DNA of 64,000 bases, taken from positions 5,394,001 to 5,458,000 of the forward strand of contig NZ_OY764190.1 in the NCBI RefSeq assembly GCF_963668215.1, given 5' to 3'. The position numbers were made by a program, and so were the translations under genes. Shown here in pieces: positions 26,780 through 33,976 of this stretch (the stretch's first letter is position 1; the number at the start of each line of letters is the position of its first letter). The notes under the pieces are model-generated. The model was not told the origin of the DNA. It worked only from the letters and a program-made list of their open reading frames with translations, and ran no database searches. Origin of the DNA: an uncultured Desulfosarcina sp. Its GTDB lineage: Bacteria > Desulfobacterota > Desulfobacteria > Desulfobacterales > Desulfosarcinaceae.

Positions 26780-26785
26780 ATATGG
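26780..26785. repeat. Right target-site duplication of the IS1634-type element (ATATGG)
   Basis: Direct copy of 24879-24884. Confidence 0.7.
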
Positions 26786-26903
26786 GAAAAGCTTTTATTT
26801 AAAATCCTTATAAAAGGTTTTGGTCAACGAGTTCCTTAGCGATCCTTAGAATAAACTCGGGTGGCATAAAAAAATGTGCACTACGTGTTTTCGCTACAGG
26901 CAA

Positions 26904-27842
26904 TCAAAATCTACCGAATTTTTTAGAATCCAGATAATCGGAAATTCTGTAGTCCTCGACAACACGGTTGACCATCTGCTGCAGGGTGACATCCCATTTG
27001 GAAACACCACCCGAATTCTCAGCCCTGCGGAACCGAAGACTCTTGCCATAATCCAGATCGATCTTCTGTGTGGTGAGTTTTCCTACATTGTCGGTATCCC
27101 AACCGTCAACAATCCAGGCGCTTGAACCCCACTGTCTTGGATTTCTTCTCAACCACTCAAGATCGATTTTACCAGTGCCTATCGTGGAACCAAGAATGGC
27201 GTCTCTGAATTCAGCGCCCTTGACCAGAATCACCATGGCATGTTTGGGCGTCGCTGCCCCGGTAAAATAGATGTCGTTCTTCAAACGACCGAAAGGCATG
27301 TTCTGGATCATGTGGCCGATGGTCAATAGATAGATAGCCAGAAAGGCATGTTCTTCGCATTTTCCGCGCTTGTCCTCCACAGCTTGGGTGGCAACCGCGA
27401 CGGCTCGGGGGATACGATAGGTGATCAACCAGTCGGTGCGGCTGCGTTTGAGATACATGTCCGTTGCGTGATCGATCACGGTTCTAAAGTTCATTCCGGG
27501 CACCCAGTTGGTCAAATCGAATATGGACCCGGCCTGACAACTTTCAACGAATCTATTGACGGCCAGTAAAGCGCTGTCAACCTTGGTGCTCAGGGCTTTT
27601 GCGATTTGGGGGATATCCGGGTCGGTGGCAAAAAACTTGAGGGCCCAATTGCTGATCGCACGAGCCCGAAGCCGTTTCTTGAGTTCGATGTGCAATTGTC
27701 GCAATTCGTCGCGATACAGGGCGCCATCATTGGGTGAGGCCTTGTCATTGAAACCGTGAGGTCCGGGGGTTCGAACGGGCTTAACCATCGTGTTTACCGG
27801 GCTTCGCATCGGTCCGGGTTGTCGGAAATTACGTCCGGCCAT
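26904..27842 (-). CDS. Putative T6SS effector with transglutaminase-like Cys-His-Asp residues
   Basis: A 312-residue protein of unrecognised family, last in the VgrG island. The sequence suggests a transglutaminase/papain-like catalytic core: Cys162 in RGKCEEHAFLA at the start of a helix, His201 in PKHAMVILV on a strand and Asp246 in WIVDGWDTD. Spacing (39 and 45 residues) fits a transglutaminase-like fold. There is no signal peptide or membrane helix, as expected for T6SS cargo. It follows directly behind the PAAR-like DUF4150 gene, a common position for effectors. No small immunity gene lies after it; downstream there is only 118 bp and then an IS element. The catalytic assignment is by motif only. 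Confidence 0.55.
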   Translation of the reverse strand: MAGRNFRQPGPMRSPVNTMVKPVRTPGPHGFNDKASPNDGALYRDELRQLHIELKKRLRARAISNWALKFFATDPDIPQIAKALSTKVDSALLAVNRFVESCQAGSIFDLTNWVPGMNFRTVIDHATDMYLKRSRTDWLITYRIPRAVAVATQAVEDKRGKCEEHAFLAIYLLTIGHMIQNMPFGRLKNDIYFTGAATPKHAMVILVKGAEFRDAILGSTIGTGKIDLEWLRRNPRQWGSSAWIVDGWDTDNVGKLTTQKIDLDYGKSLRFRRAENSGGVSKWDVTLQQMVNRVVEDYRISDYLDSKKFGRF

Positions 27843-27866
27843 GGTTAATTCCTCACATGGTTGTTT

Positions 27867-28286
27867 TTAAGGCGAAACGATCACCTTGGTCTGGCTAGGC
27901 GCCACTTGAGCCCCCGCCGGCATATTTGCGCTCATGCCGTTGTGGGCGGACATGCAGGTCAGGTGCACACAGGGCTGCCCTTCGATCTTTACTTTTGCAC
28001 TCCCTTTTTTATAGGTCACTTTGTCCATGTTCATACCCGATGTGACACCCTTGTTCACCCCGGCTTCGTCTCCCATGGAGCGTGAAATTTCTGATTTTTT
28101 GGTCACCACCGGCTTGCCGGCAAACTTCACTTTTTTGGCCGTTTTTTTTGCCTGATTAACCATGCCGGTATTGGGATATGGCACGGGCACCGGACTGGGA
28201 GCGGGAGGAGCCGGCGTCAGGCAGACGTCGGGTATCGCAAAGGTATTACCGCCTTGTGTGGTGGAGGCTGGAAATATGGGAGGCAT
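27867..28286 (-). CDS. PAAR-like DUF4150 protein (T6SS spike tip)
   Basis: A 139-residue protein of the DUF4150/PAAR-like group, which caps the VgrG spike and often leads to a toxin domain or a cognate effector. Typical features are the start MPPIFPASTTQGGNTFAIPDVCLTPAPP, the PYPNTGM segment, the repeated short Gly/Ser/Thr strands and conserved Cys/His residues in GQPCVHLTCMSAHN. ATG 28286 is preceded by GAGGAGATC and begins at the conserved N-terminus; a start at 28310 would add unrelated residues. It lies 24 bp upstream of the putative effector gene. Confidence 0.85.
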   Translation of the reverse strand: MPPIFPASTTQGGNTFAIPDVCLTPAPPAPSPVPVPYPNTGMVNQAKKTAKKVKFAGKPVVTKKSEISRSMGDEAGVNKGVTSGMNMDKVTYKKGSAKVKIEGQPCVHLTCMSAHNGMSANMPAGAQVAPSQTKVIVSP

Positions 28287-28341
28287 AGATGATCTCCTCA
28301 ATTTGTGCAAGTAAACCCGAAATGTCTTAACGACAATGGGT

Positions 28342-29229
28342 TCAGCCGAGATGAATTTTCTCGGCTTTGACTTTGAAATCCGTTTCCGATTTCATGATGG
28401 TCTTCTGTGCTTTCGTGTGGCTGGTCCCTTCGACCAGCGTCCGCTGACGCCCGGCTTTCAACTGGCTTAACTCGGAAATGGTCCGATAGACATTCCTGGC
28501 TCTCGCCATAACCGTGTCGGCAGCGGACTCGATCTTACTGGCCACGAACTGAACACTGCCGATGCGCCCCAACAGTTTCTTGCCGGCAATTCGGGTTTCC
28601 TGCAAAAAAAGTTGTGCCCGTTGGGCGGTAAGATCAAAAACCGGCGCGGTCAATTCCATTTTGCGATTGCGCATGGAAAGCGCCGGTCCCGACGATCCGC
28701 CGGCATCCTGCACCCCGATCCGCAGATCGGTTTCGGCATTGACCGCTACATGGCCGGCATTCAGATCGATCTCCTTGCCGCTGTGAAAGGCAATGCTGCC
28801 GTTGGGGGCGGAAAAGGCCATATCCCCGGAAACCGCCTTTATGGTCATCGTTCCGGTACGGGAGCGATAATCGATCAGCAGTTCATTGGTGCGGGAATAC
28901 AATTTCAGCGATTCGTCGACCCCGGAACGATCGATGCGCACCGTAGTCCCATCGGACAACTGGATCTTTCGGGAAGGTTCCTCGACCTCGCTTTTGCAGG
29001 ACAAAATACCGACAATATAAATCGCCCCCCTCCCGTCTTTCATCGTCAGCACTTCGTCGCCGGCAGCCAGCACCGGTCGCGGGTGAACGGCCATGCGGGC
29101 ATGCTGAACCGATTCTCCCTGGTAAGATACCGGCACAAAGCCTTGCGGGTCGCAGGTCCCGGTTACGGTTGCCGGTTCGATGATCGATGTTTTGGAAGGC
29201 AGGGGAACAACCGTGGCTTTTTGTGTCAT
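28342..29229 (-). CDS. DUF3540 protein of T6SS cargo island
   Basis: A 295-residue protein of the DUF3540 family, found in VgrG/DUF2169/DUF4150 islands. The middle consists of short beta repeats reminiscent of the VgrG C-terminal spike (GNSGSIAFHSGKEIDLNAG-like pattern around FSAPNGSIAFHSGKEI and VNAETDLRIGV). It may be part of a spike-like or adaptor structure. ATG 29229 follows GGAGATCC; the frame is open upstream but without family features. The role in secretion is known only by genomic association. Confidence 0.75.
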   Translation of the reverse strand: MTQKATVVPLPSKTSIIEPATVTGTCDPQGFVPVSYQGESVQHARMAVHPRPVLAAGDEVLTMKDGRGAIYIVGILSCKSEVEEPSRKIQLSDGTTVRIDRSGVDESLKLYSRTNELLIDYRSRTGTMTIKAVSGDMAFSAPNGSIAFHSGKEIDLNAGHVAVNAETDLRIGVQDAGGSSGPALSMRNRKMELTAPVFDLTAQRAQLFLQETRIAGKKLLGRIGSVQFVASKIESAADTVMARARNVYRTISELSQLKAGRQRTLVEGTSHTKAQKTIMKSETDFKVKAEKIHLG

Positions 29230-29276
29230 TCCGGATCTCCTTGGTATTGGCATCAAGTGCGAATGGTTTCGATTAT

Positions 29277-31109
29277 TCAGGCCGATCCGGACCCGGTCTG
29301 CGGCGCGGGCGGTACCCACAACTCGGCCTCGGCCCGGTCCTTGTCCGTCGATTCGGCCCGTTTTCGATTGGCGCCATCCCAACGGGCGCCCTGGTCCCTG
29401 ATCATATGGAGGCACGCCTGCACCACGTTGGCATGGGACAAGTCGGCATCCTGAAGAATCGCGTACGAAAAATCGGCGTACGGCGCCGCAACCCGGATCA
29501 AACGGGCCCGAACCAGATTCGAACGCGTGAATTCCACCCGGTCCATCCGCGCCGCCGAAAAATCCGCGTCCATGGCGTTCGCATCGGCAAAGCAGGCGCA
29601 CCGCAGATCGGCGGCATGGAACACGGTGCCAACCAACGCGGCATCGGCGAAATTGGCTGTATGGCAATTGGCCTGACGCAAGCTCGCGCCGGAAAGATCC
29701 GCTTCGGCGAAATTGACCTGTTTACAGTTGGCCCTGTCCAGGATGGCGTTTTTCAGATCGCTGTTCTTGAAATCGCAATCGGTGAAATCGCAACCGCTCA
29801 AATCCATGCTTTCGAACCGACAGTTGATCATCTCGCAGGTGTTCATAATCGTTTCCGAGACGATTACCCGTGTAAAATCCACATTCTCGAAATCCGCGCC
29901 TCGGATCTTGGCTTCCTTCAGGTTTATCTCTTCCAAGGCACATTGTTTCAGGTCGCATCCATCCAGGATCGCGCCACTGAAATTCGCGCGCTGCAGGCAG
30001 GCGCCGGCAAAGATGGCGTCGGTCATCATTGCCCCGGAGAAATCGGCGCCAGCCAGGTCGGCACCCGAGAAATCGGTGTCGTTCAACTGACAGCCGACAA
30101 ACTTGGCCTGCTTGAGTTTGGCTCCCGAAAAATCGGCATTGGAGAGATCCATGCCACTGAAATCGATCCCTTCGATGCGGCAATTGGTGATGGTAATATT
30201 TCCCAGGTTGGATTTCGAAAAACGGGAACCGCTCAAATCCGAATCGACGAAGACGGCTTCTGTCAGGTCGCTATAGGACAGGTCGAGGCCAACAAGATTC
30301 GATCCGACAAACCGGCATCGCTGCAGGTTCGCCGGCAGTTGTTTCACCTTATGCAGATCCACATTTTCAAAGACAACCCCCTGGAAATTGGCACTGCCGA
30401 AATCGCATCCGTTCAATTCACAGGCCACGATAAGGCTGTCTACCATGAGTGCCGTTGGGAATCTCGATTCGGACAGGTCGGTCCGGTTGAACTCGGCCTC
30501 TTTGCATATAGCTCGGCTGAAATCGGCACCGGAAAGGTTGCACTGAACGAACCGGCTCTTTTCGAGGTCGGTTTCGACAAACGTTGCCGCTTTCAATTCG
30601 GTATTTTCGAACTCGCAATTCCGTGCAGATGCACCGCTGAAATCGGAGTTGCCGAACAGCGAAACGCCTTGTTTGAAACCCAGGATGCCGAGTCCCCTGA
30701 GTTGATCGACGGAAAATTGCGGCAGGTCCAGCTGTTCGAAAGAGACAATCGCCAGTGAAGAGTCCTTGACGGGTATGTTGTCCGAAAAGATCATCGCCCC
30801 GTTGAGGACAGCGCCTGTGAATGTTGCGTTTCCGGCACTGACGTTGATGACGATGGCGCCGGTAAGATCTGAATGGGAAAAATCCGCTCCGTCAAGCGTG
30901 CACCGGTTGAACAGCACGTCGGTAAGCGTTGCCTCGGTCAGCCCCGAAGTGGACAGGTCGCAGGCGTCGAACTTGGTACGAATCAGTCGGGCGCCAGGTA
31001 GCCGCATGCCGGCCAGCGATTCTTCCGAGAAAAGCGCCCCCTCTATCGCTTTCCCCGCTTTCAGCTGCTCCAGCAACGCCTTGAAATCAGGAATACCGTC
31101 CATGGTCAC
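29277..31109 (-). CDS. Pentapeptide repeat protein of T6SS cargo island
   Basis: A 610-residue protein made almost entirely of pentapeptide repeats (A[D/N]LxX and similar: GADFSHSDLTGA, NADFSGAKLKQAKFVG, GADFSGAMMTDAIF). Such repeats fold into a right-handed quadrilateral beta helix. The start is uncertain: GTG 31109 overlaps the stop of the upstream gene (GTGA), and ATG 31103 lies six bases on. It probably works with the upstream DUF2169-pentapeptide protein in loading or bridging cargo to VgrG; neither role has been shown here. Confidence 0.85.
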   Translation of the reverse strand: MTMDGIPDFKALLEQLKAGKAIEGALFSEESLAGMRLPGARLIRTKFDACDLSTSGLTEATLTDVLFNRCTLDGADFSHSDLTGAIVINVSAGNATFTGAVLNGAMIFSDNIPVKDSSLAIVSFEQLDLPQFSVDQLRGLGILGFKQGVSLFGNSDFSGASARNCEFENTELKAATFVETDLEKSRFVQCNLSGADFSRAICKEAEFNRTDLSESRFPTALMVDSLIVACELNGCDFGSANFQGVVFENVDLHKVKQLPANLQRCRFVGSNLVGLDLSYSDLTEAVFVDSDLSGSRFSKSNLGNITITNCRIEGIDFSGMDLSNADFSGAKLKQAKFVGCQLNDTDFSGADLAGADFSGAMMTDAIFAGACLQRANFSGAILDGCDLKQCALEEINLKEAKIRGADFENVDFTRVIVSETIMNTCEMINCRFESMDLSGCDFTDCDFKNSDLKNAILDRANCKQVNFAEADLSGASLRQANCHTANFADAALVGTVFHAADLRCACFADANAMDADFSAARMDRVEFTRSNLVRARLIRVAAPYADFSYAILQDADLSHANVVQACLHMIRDQGARWDGANRKRAESTDKDRAEAELWVPPAPQTGSGSA

Positions 31110-33319
31110 GCGCTTCGACTTTCGGCCAATTTGGTCATTTTAAGATTGGCATTGGCAAATTGCGTATGGTCGACAATGGTGTTCAAGAATTCCGATCCAT
31201 ACAGGTTGGCATTACGGCAATCGCACCGCGTCAAATTGGCGCCTTCGAAGCTGCTTTCCAGCAAATTCGCCAAAACCAGGTCGGCATCGGAAAGATCGGC
31301 CTTCTCGAAGCGGGCGTTTTTCATGTCCGCGGCGGTAAACTTGGCACCGGTCAGGTTGGCTTTGGCAAAACCGGCCCCTTCCATTTTGGAAAAGGAGAAA
31401 TCCGCGCCGCTGAGATCGGCCGTTTCCCAAATGGATTCCCTGGCGGTTACCTGTTTGAACGACCCATTGGCAAAGACGCTCTTTTCCGACGCTCTTAATT
31501 CGGTCAGGTCGGCACCGTTCATCACCACACCAGGTCCTTGAGCGCCTTCCAGCGAGGCTTCAGACAAAATTGCGTCGGTCAGGTCGGCCCGTGTCAGGTT
31601 GCCGGTCGACAGATCGGCTCCGGGCAGCTGCGCTTTGACAAGCCTGGCGCCGGTCAGGTCGGCTTCGATGAAGCTGGCACCCTTGGCTTTTGCATCTCCC
31701 AGGTTCGCATCGGCCAACGTGGCATTGTCGAATATTGCATCGGCCAATACGGCGCCACTCATATCGATCCGGGTACAATCGGCTCTGGATAAATCCGCAT
31801 CGGTTAAAATGGCTTTTGGGAAGCGGGTATCGGAAAGATTGGTATCGGTCAGCATCGCTTCCGTCAGATCGGCATTATCGAAGCGGCAACCGGCAAGGTT
31901 GGCCTTGACGAAAATCGTCCCTTGAAAGCTGCCGCCGCTGAAATCGAGGTCGGAGAGATCCAGGCCGGACAAATCCATTTTGGAGAGATCCCTACTCTCC
32001 TTGAACTGTTCGATCACGAATTCCCGTGTCATTTCCGGTGCCGGCTCCCCGCCCCACTGGTCGACGCCCAGATCCTTGAGGATTTGCTCTTCCTTGCGTT
32101 TATCCTCTTCACTGGGTTGCGGGGGGTTGTCCGGATCCAACCCTGCGTCGGTCATGGCCTTGCGATAGGAGGCTTCCGCCTCGGCAATCAGCTTGTCGGT
32201 ATCGTCATCGATTTCCGGCGGCGGCTCTTCCGGCGGCGGCTTCTCCTCCCACAGTTCCTCTTCTTCTCGCAACCGTTGGTGCAGCAGGTTCTCATAGTAA
32301 GGAACGGGTTCGGATTTCCGGTCAATCTTTTCGGAGGCAACCAGGATCTGCTGGATCTCTTCGAATTCCTCGGAGAGCACTTCGGTCCACCCGCGCCATG
32401 CCAGCACCACCTTTTCGTTGTCCATATCCACCCACAGGGTGTCCAGGTTCATGGCCACTTCCGAAAAGGCCTCTCCGCCAGTTCCGGTCGCAGCGCCGCG
32501 ATTTACGAAGCAGCGCGCCTTGATGCCGGAAAGCTTGGATCGATAATCCTGGTATCGGGGATGAAGGTTTTCCAGGTAAAGGGCTTCGTCTCCCCGCAAA
32601 AATTCGGTCTGGAGCGCGTCGGGGGCCGCATTGAAATAGCGCCAGTCCATGTCTTCGGCAAACCAGGGCCAGCGGGTCTTCAGATACTTGCCTTTGTAAG
32701 ATCCCAGCCTGGATTTGCGCTGGTGCCATTCCCGGTGGATCGGTCCGAACCCGGCCGGTTCCAGTCTGGAAAGCGGGGTCGCCATCTGCTCTTTGGGGTG
32801 CATGATATTGGGCAGGTAGCGTTTGGCGTTGCCGTTTTCGTCTTCCGTTTTCGAATACCCCCGGCCGAAAGGGTTTTTCTTGAACCCTTTGCCGCCGTAG
32901 CTGTAATCGTAGCGCAGCGCAAGTCTGGAAAAGGGCTCCGGATCGGTCGCCACCGGGCCGATCCAATGGCGGTCGCCGTATACGGTCAACGAACGCACCA
33001 CCTCTCCCACCTGAAAGGTCACCCTCCTGGCCGGCACCACGGTTCCTTTCGGCGCATGGCAGTGCCCGGCAAGACTCAGGTCGGCCAGGGGTTTTAAATA
33101 GGCGAAATCCGAAGCATAGCGGGGACCGCCCTGCATCTCCTCGTCATCTTCGTAGAATTCGTCTCCGGTGGGCAGCTGCTGTTCCTCGGAAGGAACCACC
33201 TCGCCGTCGGGAACAAGATCGAACGTACCTTTGACGATCAGCGTCAGGGAGTGGCCCGGAAAGGGCAACCGCCCGGCAATGTAAGCGAACTCGAAAGGTG
33301 TTTCGTTGATGATTTCCAC
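31106..33319 (-). CDS. DUF2169 domain - pentapeptide repeat fusion
   Basis: A 737-residue protein. The N-terminal DUF2169 domain (about 1-330: PFEFAYIAGRLPFPGHSLTLIVKGTFDL, YGDRHW, PFGRGY, LEPAGFGPIHREW) is followed by an acidic, Pro-rich linker (EEKPPPEEPPPEIDDD around 365) and about 55 pentapeptide repeats from residue 445 onward (LSGLDLSDLDFSGG, TDADLSRADCTR). DUF2169 genes accompany VgrG and PAAR-like genes and are regarded as adaptors for effector loading. The two adjacent pentapeptide proteins look like products of domain duplication. Cytosolic; no signal peptide. Confidence 0.88.
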   Translation of the reverse strand: MEIINETPFEFAYIAGRLPFPGHSLTLIVKGTFDLVPDGEVVPSEEQQLPTGDEFYEDDEEMQGGPRYASDFAYLKPLADLSLAGHCHAPKGTVVPARRVTFQVGEVVRSLTVYGDRHWIGPVATDPEPFSRLALRYDYSYGGKGFKKNPFGRGYSKTEDENGNAKRYLPNIMHPKEQMATPLSRLEPAGFGPIHREWHQRKSRLGSYKGKYLKTRWPWFAEDMDWRYFNAAPDALQTEFLRGDEALYLENLHPRYQDYRSKLSGIKARCFVNRGAATGTGGEAFSEVAMNLDTLWVDMDNEKVVLAWRGWTEVLSEEFEEIQQILVASEKIDRKSEPVPYYENLLHQRLREEEELWEEKPPPEEPPPEIDDDTDKLIAEAEASYRKAMTDAGLDPDNPPQPSEEDKRKEEQILKDLGVDQWGGEPAPEMTREFVIEQFKESRDLSKMDLSGLDLSDLDFSGGSFQGTIFVKANLAGCRFDNADLTEAMLTDTNLSDTRFPKAILTDADLSRADCTRIDMSGAVLADAIFDNATLADANLGDAKAKGASFIEADLTGARLVKAQLPGADLSTGNLTRADLTDAILSEASLEGAQGPGVVMNGADLTELRASEKSVFANGSFKQVTARESIWETADLSGADFSFSKMEGAGFAKANLTGAKFTAADMKNARFEKADLSDADLVLANLLESSFEGANLTRCDCRNANLYGSEFLNTIVDHTQFANANLKMTKLAESRSA

Positions 33320-33331
33320 AAAAACGACTGG

Positions 33332-33964
33332 TTACTCCTCTGTATGGCCCACTTTTGCTTTCTTCAGTTGGACAGACCGTTGAAGCGCGTCCGCCAAACC
33401 AACAAGCTCCGATGTCACCGGTTCGAGAATGGATGCAGGAATGTAATGACCATTGCCGAATTTCATGCCACATTTGATCATGTCGTATTGGATCACGATA
33501 AAACGGCAGATATCCCTACGATTTTCCATAAAAGCCTGCAGACGTTGCAAAAACGCTTCACTTTGCACAAGTTGCCTGGAAATGTCATCAGAGGCTTTTC
33601 TTTCTTTGAAATACTTATCCACCAATTGGTTTCCGGTATCGAACTGGACGTCTTTTTCGTACGTACTCAAAGAAAGCGAAGGGATGGGGTCCATGTGCAC
33701 CGTTATCAAAGAACTCTCGGGATCGACCTCTACATTGTACCCTGAATACTTACCCGAATACTTGGAAAAAAGTTTGGACGGTCCCGCGCCAGTCTCTTTT
33801 AACCCCATTTTCTGCGCTATAACCGGCAATTGCCGTTTGGCTTTTGATCGACCGATGCCTAACAAATCCATATACAATAAATCGCTCACCAGCCATCCCC
33901 CTAAGAATAGGACCGCGAATACGAGCGGCCACTTTGCAATTTTCCTTGTTTGGTTCAGAGCCAT
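33332..33964 (-). CDS. Unknown protein with N-terminal membrane helix
   Basis: A 210-residue protein of no recognised family. A hydrophobic helix at about residues 12-32 (WPLVFAVLFLGGWLVSDLLYM) would anchor it, with the remainder most likely periplasmic. The rest has an alpha-beta mix with paired polar segments (YSGYNVEVDPESSLITVHMDP, YIPASILEPVTSELVGL). It lies between VgrG and the DUF2169 gene (12 bp before each neighbour), so it is expected to serve this cargo island. A periplasmic immunity protein is one possibility; no evidence favours it strongly. Confidence 0.6.
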   Translation of the reverse strand: MALNQTRKIAKWPLVFAVLFLGGWLVSDLLYMDLLGIGRSKAKRQLPVIAQKMGLKETGAGPSKLFSKYSGKYSGYNVEVDPESSLITVHMDPIPSLSLSTYEKDVQFDTGNQLVDKYFKERKASDDISRQLVQSEAFLQRLQAFMENRRDICRFIVIQYDMIKCGMKFGNGHYIPASILEPVTSELVGLADALQRSVQLKKAKVGHTEE

Positions 33965-33976
33965 CGGCGCATATCG

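Noticed and set aside
29187..30758. 523-codon plus frame opposite the pentapeptide gene, itself repetitive
   Set aside because: The repeats only mirror the pentapeptide periodicity of the true minus-strand gene.
29277..33319. Two adjacent pentapeptide genes as one broken gene (frameshift)
   Set aside because: Each has its own start, stop and complete architecture, and the four-base GTGA-type overlap is a normal coupled junction.
31106..33319. Pentapeptide repeats as a quinolone-resistance (Qnr/MfpA) protein
   Set aside because: The DUF2169 domain and the VgrG island context point to a T6SS role; the chain is far longer than Qnr.
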